From JAWKWH01 sp040830725 (GTDB lineage Bacteria; Pseudomonadota; Alphaproteobacteria; Rhizobiales; Rhizobiaceae), in the NCBI GenBank assembly GCA_040830725.1, contig JBFOMG010000005.1, positions 60,804-124,803 on the forward strand: 64,000 nucleotides of DNA. Reading direction: 5' to 3'. Below the pieces are notes generated by a model. It was not told the DNA's origin. It did not search any database and was given only the letters and a program-made list of their open reading frames with translations. Made by a program: the position numbers and the translations under genes. Shown piece by piece: positions 1 to 8,087 of the stretch; the first letter of the stretch is position 1; each line of letters starts with the position of its first letter.

Positions 1-560
1 GCAATCTCCTCAGCATTGAGAGGCAGATCACGGTCCCCAACCAGTGTAGGCGATGCAACAGGGATCAATCGCGTCCAATGCAGGCGGATTGCTGACAATC
101 CGTCCCATTTCCCGTCGCCGTAGCGAATTGCCGCGTCATAGGGCGAGTTTTGCAAATTGACCAGTTTTGCTTCCGGGCTCGGCGAGATAGTCAACTCTGG
201 ATGGGACGCATGAAACTTCGCAAGCCTGGGCATCAATATGCGGTCGGAGAAATAGGGCGGAACGGAAATTCGAAGCTCGCCAGTTAGTGATTCACCGGAC
301 AGTGCTTGCGTCGCAAGTTCGATCTGGTCGAACAGTTCGGACAACCGTTCACCAAGCCGCGCCGCCGCATCAGTTGCTTCAATCTGGCGGGTTCGCCGAC
401 GAAAAAGCCGCACTCCAAAATGCTCTTCCAACGCTTTGATTTGGTGACTGACGGCAGCATGAGTGACGTGCAACTCCTCGGCGGCATCCTTAAAACTCAG
501 ATGCCGGGCCGCTGCTTCAAATGCGCGGAGTTGGTTCAGATTAGGAAGTTTTCGAGGCAT
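1..560 (-). CDS. LysR-family transcriptional regulator, partial (GcvA-like)
   Basis: The reading frame starts at the ATG at 558-560 and runs off the left edge, giving about 186 residues of the N-terminal part. It begins MPRKLPNLNQLRAFEAAARH and continues with the winged helix-turn-helix typical of LysR proteins (SFKDAAEELHVTHAAVSHQI). The start of the effector-binding domain follows (GELRISVPPYFSDRILMPRL). The GcvA/AmpR-like subgroup is suggested by the N-terminal LNQLRAFEAAARH and the run YDAAIRYGDGKWDGL. Its target is unknown. The gene it would normally regulate may lie outside the window, because the next gene to the right is convergently separated from it by a terminator. Confidence 0.88.
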   Translation of the reverse strand, partial: MPRKLPNLNQLRAFEAAARHLSFKDAAEELHVTHAAVSHQIKALEEHFGVRLFRRRTRQIEATDAAARLGERLSELFDQIELATQALSGESLTGELRISVPPYFSDRILMPRLAKFHASHPELTISPSPEAKLVNLQNSPYDAAIRYGDGKWDGLSAIRLHWTRLIPVASPTLVGDRDLPLNAEEI

Positions 561-951
561 GTCATGCGTAAGTTTTTCTAACGCATTATTTGAAATATGA
601 TCGTTTGTGTCAAATCTACGTGCGCGTCAATCTGTTTGCCAACGGCCGTAATCACACCAATGAAACGGAAACAGGCAAATGAAACCGCATCATCAAAACA
701 CGCCCATTCACAGTGAGCTGAACATTGAACTATTGAGACTTGGCAGCCCTGCGGCCGACACCGGAAAGCCAGAGTATCGAGCTAAATTGCGCCCGGCCGT
801 GGCAGTCAGATGCTACATCTGCGAGATCGCCGCACGCCGGCTCCTGGCGGCAGCGCATTGGTTCGAAGTTCGCTCGCAAGCACAACCGGTTCAGCTTTCC
901 GCGTGAGGGCGCAACCTCATTTCGAGCAAACGATAACGCTTGAATGACAGG
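561..951. other. Intergenic stretch, no convincing gene
   Basis: About 390 bases separate the LysR start from the terminator of the pyrimidine transport operon. Three short overlapping frames are open here (for example 679-906 on the plus strand, 75 codons), but none has a good ribosome binding site or a recognisable product. The promoter of the LysR gene should lie in 561-660. I see no repeat or RNA gene. Confidence 0.4.
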
Positions 952-976
952 AAAAAGGGCGGTCAATCGACCGCCC
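952..976 (-). terminator. Rho-independent terminator of the pyrimidine uptake operon
   Basis: On the minus strand the sequence reads GGGCGGTCGATTGACCGCCC followed by TTTTT. This is a perfect 8-bp stem with a U-tract, 28 bases past the stop of the substrate-binding protein gene. It closes the leftward operon that begins near 7264. Confidence 0.9.
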
Positions 977-1003
977 TCCTTTGAAAATAAACTCGAAAAA
1001 ACT

Positions 1004-1993
1004 CTAGTTCAGCGCCTTGTCAGTAATCGCGTGTGTCCAGGCACCTTCCGGCTCCTTGGTGATCACCGGATCAGAACCGCCCGACAGCAGTGATTTGACC
1101 GTACGGTCGAAGTCTGCCGGATCGAGCGAGCCATTGGAACCAGCGGTCAGCTTGGCAATTTCGCCCATCATCCGCTTTTGGTGTTTCTCCGTCTGTGCAC
1201 CGGTCTCGTCATATTCAAGCACGATCTCGGCCGCCTTGTCAGGATTCTCCTCGGCCCACTTCCAACCCTTCATCGAGGCGGAAATGAAGCGAACCATCTT
1301 GTCATTGAATGCGTCATCACCAAGATTGGATTCGAGCACATAAAGCCCGTCTTCCAATGTTGCCACGCCCTGGTCTTCGTATTTGAACGTCACCAGATCG
1401 TCAGCCGACACACCAGCGTCAATCACCTGCCAGTACTCGTTATACGTCATGGTCGATATGCAGGACGCTTGTTTTTGAAGCAGCGGATCGACATTGAAGC
1501 CCTGTTTCAAAACTTCCACGCCATCATCTCCACCCTCGGTCGGAATGCCCAGCTGGCTCATCCACGAAAGGAACGGGAACTCGTTGCCAAAGAACCAGAC
1601 GCCCAGCGTATGGCCGGGGAAATCGGCTGGTGCCTTGATTCCCGATTCCTTCAAACACGTCAGCATCATGCCGGACGATTTGAACGGTTGGGCGATGTTG
1701 ACGAGCGCCAAGCCTTTCTCGCGGGCGGCGAGCGCTGCCGGCATCCACTCAACGATCACATCAGCGCCACCGCCGGCAATCACCTGCGTAGGCGCAATGT
1801 CGGGTCCACCAGGTTTGATCGTGACGTTGAGGTCGGCCTCTTCGTAAAAGCCGTTCTCCAATGCCACGTAGTAACCGGCAAATTGCGCCTGTGTGACCCA
1901 TTTGAGCTGCAGGGTCACATCATCAGCTGCCTGAGCCGCCGTCGCCATGATCAAAGCCGCGGCTGATGTGGCCAGTAGTTTGAGGTTCTTCAT
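1004..1993 (-). CDS. ABC transporter substrate-binding protein, NMT1/THI5-like (pyrimidine uptake)
   Basis: This 329-residue periplasmic protein has a clear Sec signal peptide (MKNLKLLATSAAALIMATAA, cleavage after AQA). The mature start DVTLQLKWVTQAQFAGYYVA is the hallmark of the NMT1/ThiY/SsuA-type binding proteins for pyrimidines, HMP or related ligands. A strong ribosome binding site (AAAGGAG) sits 9 bases before the ATG. It is the last gene of the operon with two permeases, an ATPase, dihydropyrimidinase and beta-ureidopropionase. A pyrimidine base, dihydropyrimidine or ureido compound is therefore the likely ligand. The family also contains thiamine-precursor binders, so ligand identity is inferred from context only. 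Confidence 0.9.
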   Translation of the reverse strand: MKNLKLLATSAAALIMATAAQAADDVTLQLKWVTQAQFAGYYVALENGFYEEADLNVTIKPGGPDIAPTQVIAGGGADVIVEWMPAALAAREKGLALVNIAQPFKSSGMMLTCLKESGIKAPADFPGHTLGVWFFGNEFPFLSWMSQLGIPTEGGDDGVEVLKQGFNVDPLLQKQASCISTMTYNEYWQVIDAGVSADDLVTFKYEDQGVATLEDGLYVLESNLGDDAFNDKMVRFISASMKGWKWAEENPDKAAEIVLEYDETGAQTEKHQKRMMGEIAKLTAGSNGSLDPADFDRTVKSLLSGGSDPVITKEPEGAWTHAITDKALN

Positions 1994-2018
1994 TTGTAGT
2001 TCACTCCTTTGTTGAAAT

Positions 2019-2801
2019 TCAATTTTTCCGGCCCGACCGCTGAGAAGGGTGCCAAAACGTCACTCCCCTTTCGATAAGCGTTACAGCGCCATAAAGCGCC
2101 GTGCCGGACAAGGCCGCCACGGCGATTTCTGCCCACACCATGTCGATGCCCAAACGCCCGACTTCGGTGGAAATTCGAAATCCCATTCCGCGGGTTGGTG
2201 ATCCAAAATACTCAGCCACGATGGCGCCTATAAGCGCCAGTGTCGCTGCGATCTTCAACCCGTTGAAAATGAAGGGCATCGCAGCGGGAAGCCTGAGTTT
2301 TGCAAGTGTCTGCCAGTAATTCGCGCTGTAGGTCAACATGAGGTCGCGCTGCATTCGGTCGGTGTCCTGCAGCCCGGCAAGCGTGTTCACCAGAATTGGG
2401 AAGAACACCATGACCGTCACCACAGCGGCCTTCGAGTGCCAGTCAAAGCCGAACCACATCACCATGATCGGCGCAACGCCGACAATCGGCAGCGCGGCAA
2501 CGAAATTGGCAACAGGCAACAGTCCGCGGCGCAGGAATTCGAACCGGTCAATCGCAATCGCTGTTACTACACCGGCTGAGGTCCCGATCCACAAGCCGTT
2601 CAGCGCCCCGCGCACCACCGTCTGCAGCCAGTCTACCAGAAGGATGTCGCCCGAGCCTTTGATGGCAGCCCAGATCGCACTCGGTGCTGGCAAAATGGCG
2701 ATCGGTATTGAAAACGTACTGACGATGACTTCCCAAATCGCTATCACCGCCACGCCAAAGGCAAAGGGCAGCAAGAATCTGGCGGCACGATTGTCAGTCA
2801 T
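2019..2801 (-). CDS. ABC transporter permease, BPD type 1 (pyrimidine uptake)
   Basis: This 260-residue inner-membrane protein has about six hydrophobic segments and the cytoplasmic EAA loop of binding-protein-dependent permeases (WQTLAKLRLPAAMPFIFNGL, about residues 165-185). It belongs to the SsuC/TauC/ThiX-like group that partners NMT1-type binding proteins. Its start overlaps the stop of the upstream permease by 4 bases (ATGA), indicating translational coupling. Together with the neighbouring permease it would form a heterodimeric channel. Confidence 0.9.
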   Translation of the reverse strand: MTDNRAARFLLPFAFGVAVIAIWEVIVSTFSIPIAILPAPSAIWAAIKGSGDILLVDWLQTVVRGALNGLWIGTSAGVVTAIAIDRFEFLRRGLLPVANFVAALPIVGVAPIMVMWFGFDWHSKAAVVTVMVFFPILVNTLAGLQDTDRMQRDLMLTYSANYWQTLAKLRLPAAMPFIFNGLKIAATLALIGAIVAEYFGSPTRGMGFRISTEVGRLGIDMVWAEIAVAALSGTALYGAVTLIERGVTFWHPSQRSGRKN

Positions 2802-3682
2802 GCTGCTCCTCCGCCCATGGCGCGAGCAGCGGCTTTTTCAATGCCGGTAACCACCCAGATCAGCATTGCCGCGAGAATCGCGGCTGCAAACAATGCCGAC
2901 CACATGATCATCGGATTGCCGAACTGCGAACCGATCAACATGCGGGCACCCAGACCGGCGATTGCACCTGTGGGCAGTTCGCCGACAATTGCGCCTACCA
3001 GGCTGGCGGCAACTGCAATTTTCAGGGAAGCAAAGAAATAGGGTAACGACGCCGGCATACGCAGCTTCCAGAAAACCTGCGATTTTGACGCCCCATAGGT
3101 GCGCAACAAATCAAGCTGCATGGCATCCGGACTGGTCAACCCCTTGACCATCGATACCAGAACCGGGAAGAAACTCAGATAGGCCGCGATGATTGCCTTT
3201 GGCACCATGAGGCTGTCTGCGCCCATGGCGTTGGTCAACACCACGATCATCGGCGCCAACGCCACCACCGGAATGGTCTGTGAAATGATTGCCCACGGCA
3301 TCAGTGTCAGATTGGCAGCGCGGTTGAGCACAATGATCACAGCAAGCCCAATCCCGACAACTATGCCGAGAGCGAAACCCCAAAAGGTCGCCTGCAGAGT
3401 GATAAAACCGTGATAGACGAGACTGCGTTTCGAAGTGATCTTCTTGTCGAAGACGCCGTCATAAAGCTCCGAAGCAACCTGGTGCGGTGCAGGTAGCACA
3501 GGCCTGTCCTGATTCATCGTGCCGGCGAGCTGCTCGGAAAAGCCGGGCGTTTCGCCGGCGCGAGCTGCCTGATCCATCACCCAGGCCCGGTTCATCCCGA
3601 AGGACGCGACATACCAGATGACCACGATGGCGAACACCACCGTCAAGACAGGTCCGATATTGCTGTCTCGAAGACGGATCAT
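2798..3682 (-). CDS. ABC transporter permease, BPD type 1 (pyrimidine uptake)
   Basis: This 294-residue integral membrane protein has an N-terminal anchor and an extended periplasmic loop of about 80 residues before the core transmembrane block. The EAA-type loop reads SQVFWKLRMPASLPYFFASL. It is the paralogous partner of the next permease in the operon. The extra N-terminal loop is absent from the shorter partner. It follows the ATPase gene by 9 bases and overlaps the next gene by 4, so it is clearly in one transcript. Confidence 0.9.
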   Translation of the reverse strand: MIRLRDSNIGPVLTVVFAIVVIWYVASFGMNRAWVMDQAARAGETPGFSEQLAGTMNQDRPVLPAPHQVASELYDGVFDKKITSKRSLVYHGFITLQATFWGFALGIVVGIGLAVIIVLNRAANLTLMPWAIISQTIPVVALAPMIVVLTNAMGADSLMVPKAIIAAYLSFFPVLVSMVKGLTSPDAMQLDLLRTYGASKSQVFWKLRMPASLPYFFASLKIAVAASLVGAIVGELPTGAIAGLGARMLIGSQFGNPMIMWSALFAAAILAAMLIWVVTGIEKAAARAMGGGAA

Positions 3683-3691
3683 GAAGTCTCG

Positions 3692-4489
3692 CTACTCCTC
3701 ATGCCCGGCCCTCAAGCCTTCGCGGACGCGGTGAGCAATCTCGAGAAACTCGGTGGTGTCGCGGATATCAAGCGGGCGCTCGCGCGGCAGCGTACTGTCG
3801 ATGATATCGGTAATGCGTCCCGGTCTCGGCGACATGACAACGATTCTGGTCGACAGGTAGACTGCTTCCGGAATCGAATGGGTGACGAACCCAATCGTCT
3901 TTTCAGTCCGCGCCCACAGCGCCAGCAGCTGCTCATTCAGATGGTCGCGCACGATCTCGTCAAGCGCACCGAACGGCTCATCCATCAGCAAAATATCGGC
4001 ATCGAAACTGAGCGCTCTTGCAATCGAAGCCCGCTGTTGCATGCCGCCCGACAATTGCCACGGATATTTTTTTCCAAACCCGGCGAGATCCACCAGCTCG
4101 AGCACGCGCTCGATACGTTGTGATTGATCCGCCTTCGACACGCCCATGATCTCCAGCGGCAGCGCAATATTGCGTTCAATCGTCCGCCACGGATAAAGCC
4201 CGGCCGCCTGGAATACGTAGCCATAAGCGCGTGCCTTGCGGGCCTGCTCTGGCGTCATGCCGTTGACTGAGACCGATCCCGCCGTCGGCTGCTCCAGATC
4301 GGCAATCACCCGCAGGAACGTCGTCTTGCCGCAGCCCGACGGGCCGATGAAGGAGACGAATTCACCCTTGCCGATTTCCAGATCGACATCCTTCAGCGCA
4401 TGCACCGGCCCGTCATTGGTTTCAAACGTCAATGACAAGTTTTGTGCAGAAATAACGGTATCGGTCACGGTGTTACCCGGTGCTAACAC
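3692..4489 (-). CDS. ABC transporter ATP-binding protein (pyrimidine uptake)
   Basis: This 265-residue nucleotide-binding subunit of the SsuB/TauB/ThiZ type carries Walker A (GPSGCGKTT), signature (LSGGMQQRASIARAL) and Walker B (ILLMDEPFGALDE). The first codon is GTG at 4489, preceded by AGGGG. A second GTG seven codons in is an alternative start. It lies 24 bases after the dihydropyrimidinase gene, which ties import of the substrate to its hydrolysis. Confidence 0.92.
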   Translation of the reverse strand: MLAPGNTVTDTVISAQNLSLTFETNDGPVHALKDVDLEIGKGEFVSFIGPSGCGKTTFLRVIADLEQPTAGSVSVNGMTPEQARKARAYGYVFQAAGLYPWRTIERNIALPLEIMGVSKADQSQRIERVLELVDLAGFGKKYPWQLSGGMQQRASIARALSFDADILLMDEPFGALDEIVRDHLNEQLLALWARTEKTIGFVTHSIPEAVYLSTRIVVMSPRPGRITDIIDSTLPRERPLDIRDTTEFLEIAHRVREGLRAGHEE

Positions 4490-4513
4490 GTTGATTTGCC
4501 CCTGAAATTTAGA

Positions 4514-5965
4514 TCAGACACCACTCGCTGGAATGCCGGTACGCTCAACCTTTCGCGGAGCAACCAGCTCTTTCCAGGTCGACAGCGCCTTGTTGACCGC
4601 CTGAAACGGCTCGCGGGCAACGAACTCACCATGTCCCGGTTTGGTGTCGAGCTTGCCGTCATTGACCACAAGATCGCCACGCGACAACACGAAGCGCGGC
4701 AGGCCCTGCACCTTCTTGCCTTCAAAGACGTTGTAGTCGATCGCCGACTGCTGTTTGTTGGCACGGATCGTCTTTTTCTTTTCCGGATCCCAGACTACGA
4801 TATCGGCATCCGCGCCCTCAACGATCGCACCCTTTTTCGGGTACATGTTGAGAATCTTGGCGATATTGGTTGAAGTGACCGCAACGAACTCATTCATCGT
4901 CAAACGCCCGGTGCTGACACCATTGGTCCACAGCATCGGCATCCGGTCCTCCAGACCGCCAGTGCCGTTCGGGATCTTGGTGAAATCGCCGACCCCGTAG
5001 CGCTTCTGTTCGGTCGTGAACGCGCAATGGTCGGTCGCAACCACCTGCAACGAACCGGCCTGCAGACCGGCCCACAGCGAATCCTGGTGCAGCTTGTTGC
5101 GGAAGGGAGGGCTCATCACGCGGCGGGCGGCATGATCCCAATCCTTGTTGGCGTATTCGCTCTCATCAAGCGTCAGGTGCTGGATCAGCGGTTCGCCATA
5201 GACCCGCATGCCTTTCTGCCGTGCCCGGCGGATCGCTTCGTGCGCCTGCTCGCAGGAAGTGTGTACGACGTAGAGCGGCACACCCGCCATGTCGGCAATC
5301 ATGATGGCGCGGTTGGTGGCTTCACCCTCCACTTCGGGTGGGCGCGAAAAAGCATGTGCTTCCGGACCATTATTGCCCTCAGACATCAATTTTTCCTGGA
5401 GGGAAGCGACGACATCACCGTTTTCGGCATGGACAAGAGGCAACGCGCCGAGTTCTGCGCAGCGCTGGAACGATGCATACAGCTCGTCGTCATTGACCAT
5501 CAAAGCGCCTTTGTACGCCATAAAGTGCTTGAACGAGGTGATGCCGCGCGAAACCACTTCGGGCATCTCGTTGAACACCTGCTCGCCCCACCAGGTAATC
5601 GCCATGTGAAAGGAGTAATCGCAATTGGCCCGCGTCGACTTGTTGTCCCACATCTGGATCGCTTCCAACAGTGATTGGCCGGGCGACGGCAGGCAGAAAT
5701 CGACCACCATCGTTGTGCCGCCGGAGACAGCTGCGCGCGTGCCGCTTTCGAAATCGTCGGACGAGTAGGTGCCCATGAAGGGCATTTCCAGGTGGGTATG
5801 CGGATCGATGCCGCCGGGCATCACATAGCAGCCGGTAGCATCCAGCTCATGATCGGCATGCAGGTCCGGCCCGATGCCGATGATCTGGTCGTGCTTGACC
5901 AGCACATCCGCCTTCCATGTCCGGTCGGCGGTGACGATGGTTCCGTTCTTGATGACTTTGGACAT
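4514..5965 (-). CDS. hydA: Dihydropyrimidinase (D-hydantoinase family)
   Basis: This 483-residue cyclic amidohydrolase hydrolyses 5,6-dihydrouracil or dihydrothymine to the N-carbamoyl-beta-amino acid. The metal ligands are visible: the HTH pair in GGIDPHTHLEMPF, the lysine expected to be carboxylated in SFKHFMAYKGAL, histidines in PLVHAENGD and VVHTSCEQAHEA, and the aspartate in ATDHCAFTTEQK. Length matches the family. The ribosome binding site GGGAGG lies 6 bases before the ATG. It sits between the carbamoyl-beta-alanine hydrolase and the transporter genes in one operon, so it is step two of the reductive pyrimidine pathway. Confidence 0.95.
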   Translation of the reverse strand: MSKVIKNGTIVTADRTWKADVLVKHDQIIGIGPDLHADHELDATGCYVMPGGIDPHTHLEMPFMGTYSSDDFESGTRAAVSGGTTMVVDFCLPSPGQSLLEAIQMWDNKSTRANCDYSFHMAITWWGEQVFNEMPEVVSRGITSFKHFMAYKGALMVNDDELYASFQRCAELGALPLVHAENGDVVASLQEKLMSEGNNGPEAHAFSRPPEVEGEATNRAIMIADMAGVPLYVVHTSCEQAHEAIRRARQKGMRVYGEPLIQHLTLDESEYANKDWDHAARRVMSPPFRNKLHQDSLWAGLQAGSLQVVATDHCAFTTEQKRYGVGDFTKIPNGTGGLEDRMPMLWTNGVSTGRLTMNEFVAVTSTNIAKILNMYPKKGAIVEGADADIVVWDPEKKKTIRANKQQSAIDYNVFEGKKVQGLPRFVLSRGDLVVNDGKLDTKPGHGEFVAREPFQAVNKALSTWKELVAPRKVERTGIPASGV

Positions 5966-6013
5966 GTATTCCTCCCGGTTCGGTTTGTTATGGGCTGAAA
6001 CGACCCACCCAAT

Positions 6014-7264
6014 TCAATCCACAATCTCCGCCGTCTCGACAACCGCGTGAAACAGCACGTCTGCGCCGGCGCGGGCCCACTCGGGGAAAATCTCTTCCGC
6101 TTCATTGTGCGACAGCCCGTCAACACAGGGGCACATGACCATCGCGGTCGGCGCGACGCGATTGATCCAGCAAGCGTCATGTCCGGCTCCCGAGATGATA
6201 TTGCGGTGCGAGTAACCGAGCCGCTCTGCCGCATTCCTGATCGCGGCTACGCAATCATGATCGAACTCCACTGGATCAAATCCGCCGACCTTTTCGAACT
6301 CGACCTCAAGGCCCATCTCATCACAAATTTTCTGCGCACCTTCTTTCAGGCGGTTTTCCATGTCCTGAATGACTTCAAGCTGCGGCGAACGGAAATCGAT
6401 GGTGAAGACCACCTTTCCAGGGATGACATTGCGTGAGTTCGGATGAACATCAATATGACCTGCGGCACCAACTGCATCGGGTTTGTGCGACCAGGCAATC
6501 TCGTCGACCAGTTCCAGAATGCGCGCCATTCCGAGACCGGCATTCTTGCGCATCGGCATCGGTGTCGATCCGGTATGCGCGTCCTTGCCCGTCACTGTGA
6601 CTTGCGTCCAGGAAAGCCCCTGCCCGTGCGTGACGACACCGATATCCTTTTCTTCCGCTTCAAGAATGGGGCCTTGTTCAATGTGCAACTCGAAGAACGC
6701 ATGCATCTTGCGGTCGCCGACTTCCTCCTCGCCACGCCAGCCGATACGCTGTAATTCATCGCCGAACTTCTTGCCTTCCGCATCTTCGCGGCCATAGGCC
6801 CAGTCCTGCGTGTGCATTCCGGCAAAAACACCGGATGCCAGCATGGCCGGTGCGTAGCGAGTGCCTTCCTCGTTGGTCCAGTTGGTGACGACGATCGGGT
6901 GCTTCGTCTTGATGTCGAGATCGTTCAGAGTCCGCACAATTTCGAGCCCCGCCAGTACACCCAGTACACCGTCATACTTGCCGCCCGTTGGCTGGGTATC
7001 GAGGTGTGAACCGACATAGACAGGCAGCGCATCCGGGTCGGCGCCCTCGCGGCGCATAAACATGTTTCCCATCTGGTCGAGGCCCATCGTGCAACCAGCG
7101 TCCTCGCACCATTTCTGAAACAGTGCGCGCCCCTCGCCGTCCTCGTCCGTCACGGTCTGGCGGTTGTTGCCGCCAGCCACGCCCGGTCCGATCTTCGCCA
7201 TTTCCATGAGCGAATCCCACAAACGGTCTGAATTGATTCGAAGATTTTCTCCCGGCGCGGCCAT
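6014..7264 (-). CDS. Zn-dependent hydrolase, beta-ureidopropionase / N-carbamoyl amino acid hydrolase
   Basis: This 416-residue M20/AmaB/HyuC-type enzyme is expected to convert N-carbamoyl-beta-alanine to beta-alanine, CO2 and ammonia. Metal ligands are seen in VGSHLDTQPTGGKYDGVLG, in NEEGTRY, in FFELHIEQGP and in DGLSHNEAEE. The dimer-forming region (QGLSWTQVTVTGKDAHTGST) lies in the middle. It is the first gene of the leftward operon, with a strong GGGGAGG site 7 bases before the ATG, and faces two RutR-type operators. Allantoate amidohydrolase is the main alternative in this family, but the neighbours argue for pyrimidine catabolism. Confidence 0.92.
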   Translation of the reverse strand: MAAPGENLRINSDRLWDSLMEMAKIGPGVAGGNNRQTVTDEDGEGRALFQKWCEDAGCTMGLDQMGNMFMRREGADPDALPVYVGSHLDTQPTGGKYDGVLGVLAGLEIVRTLNDLDIKTKHPIVVTNWTNEEGTRYAPAMLASGVFAGMHTQDWAYGREDAEGKKFGDELQRIGWRGEEEVGDRKMHAFFELHIEQGPILEAEEKDIGVVTHGQGLSWTQVTVTGKDAHTGSTPMPMRKNAGLGMARILELVDEIAWSHKPDAVGAAGHIDVHPNSRNVIPGKVVFTIDFRSPQLEVIQDMENRLKEGAQKICDEMGLEVEFEKVGGFDPVEFDHDCVAAIRNAAERLGYSHRNIISGAGHDACWINRVAPTAMVMCPCVDGLSHNEAEEIFPEWARAGADVLFHAVVETAEIVD

Positions 7265-7334
7265 CGGTGTCCTCCCCTGGTGGCGCAGGTTTCATCTGTC
7301 GGTCAACTGGTTCTCTCTTGCCTCGGAACACTTC

Positions 7335-7350
7335 TTGACCGTATGGTCAG
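7335..7350. promoter_or_regulatory. RutR-type operator, site 1
   Basis: TTGACCGTATGGTCAG matches the known RutR consensus TTGACCA-NN-TGGTCAA in 13 of 14 defined positions if the G for A swap is counted once and the last base is ignored. It lies between the divergent hydrolase operon and the TetR-family gene, where an autoregulated pyrimidine sensor would be expected to bind. Confidence 0.85.
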
Positions 7351-7366
7351 GATAAAGCATCATATT

Positions 7367-7382
7367 CTGACCGTTTGGTCAA
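7367..7382. promoter_or_regulatory. RutR-type operator, site 2
   Basis: CTGACCGTTTGGTCAA is a second near-perfect RutR-like palindrome. Its centre is 32 bp from the first, about three helical turns, so two dimers could bind on the same face of the DNA. It ends 25 bases before the GTG start of the regulator gene and probably overlaps that promoter. Confidence 0.85.
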
Positions 7383-7406
7383 GATGTTTTTGGGAGGAGC
7401 CCTGGC

Positions 7407-8087
7407 GTGGGAAAACCGCTAAAGCTTTCCGGCAAAGCCGCCATACGCGAGGAAAACGAGCGTAACATATTACGCGCCGCAGAACTGGTCTTCGCTGAAG
7501 CGGGATTCGGCGGTGCAACCATGCAACTGATCGCCGACATGGCGGGCCTGCCAAAAGCCAATCTGCACTATTACTTCCCCACCAAGGAAGCGCTTTACCG
7601 TCGCGTGGTCGACAACATTTTTCAGATCTGGCTTGATGCTGCGGCCGTGTTTGATGACGCCGAAGGACCTGTTGAGGGTATTGGCGCCTATATTGACGCC
7701 AAAATGGATCTAAGCCGCAGCCACCCGGCCGGCTCAAAAGTCTGGGCTGCCGAAGTCATGCACGGCGCGCCCGTGATCCAGGACTACCTTGAAACAACGT
7801 TGCGCGAATGGACGGAGGGTCGCGCTCATGTCATCCGCCGCTGGATCGCCGAAGGCAAAATGAAACCGGTCGATCCCCACCATCTGCTCTACATGGTCTG
7901 GGCGACCACCCAGCATTATGCTGACTTCCGTCACCAGATCGTCACGCTCAATTCCGGTCAGGCCTTTACGGACGAGCAATGGGAAGCTGCGAAACGGACC
8001 GTCAAATCGATCATTCTCGACGGGATTGGCGCGAGCAGCACCTCACTCAGCCAAAAGCCGGAACCGAAGATCACTCCACTTCGTTGA
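7407..8087 (+). CDS. TetR-family regulator of pyrimidine catabolism, RutR-like
   Basis: This 226-residue regulator starts at GTG 7407 with GGGAGGA 8 bases upstream. The N-terminal helix-turn-helix reads AAELVFAEAGFGGATMQLIA then MAGLPKANLHYYFPTKEALY, which is close to E. coli RutR. The C-terminal domain ends with YMVWATTQHYADFRHQI, a stretch shared with RutR proteins. RutR binds uracil or thymine and represses pyrimidine degradation genes. The two operators immediately upstream fit autoregulation and control of the divergent operon. Its 3' end overlaps the convergent transaminase gene by 17 bases. Confidence 0.9.
   Translation: MGKPLKLSGKAAIREENERNILRAAELVFAEAGFGGATMQLIADMAGLPKANLHYYFPTKEALYRRVVDNIFQIWLDAAAVFDDAEGPVEGIGAYIDAKMDLSRSHPAGSKVWAAEVMHGAPVIQDYLETTLREWTEGRAHVIRRWIAEGKMKPVDPHHLLYMVWATTQHYADFRHQIVTLNSGQAFTDEQWEAAKRTVKSIILDGIGASSTSLSQKPEPKITPLR

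Noticed and set aside
679..943. Two overlapping short plus-strand frames (75 and 67 codons) before the pyrimidine operon terminator
   Set aside because: Neither has a good ribosome binding site or recognisable product, and they overlap each other and an antisense frame.
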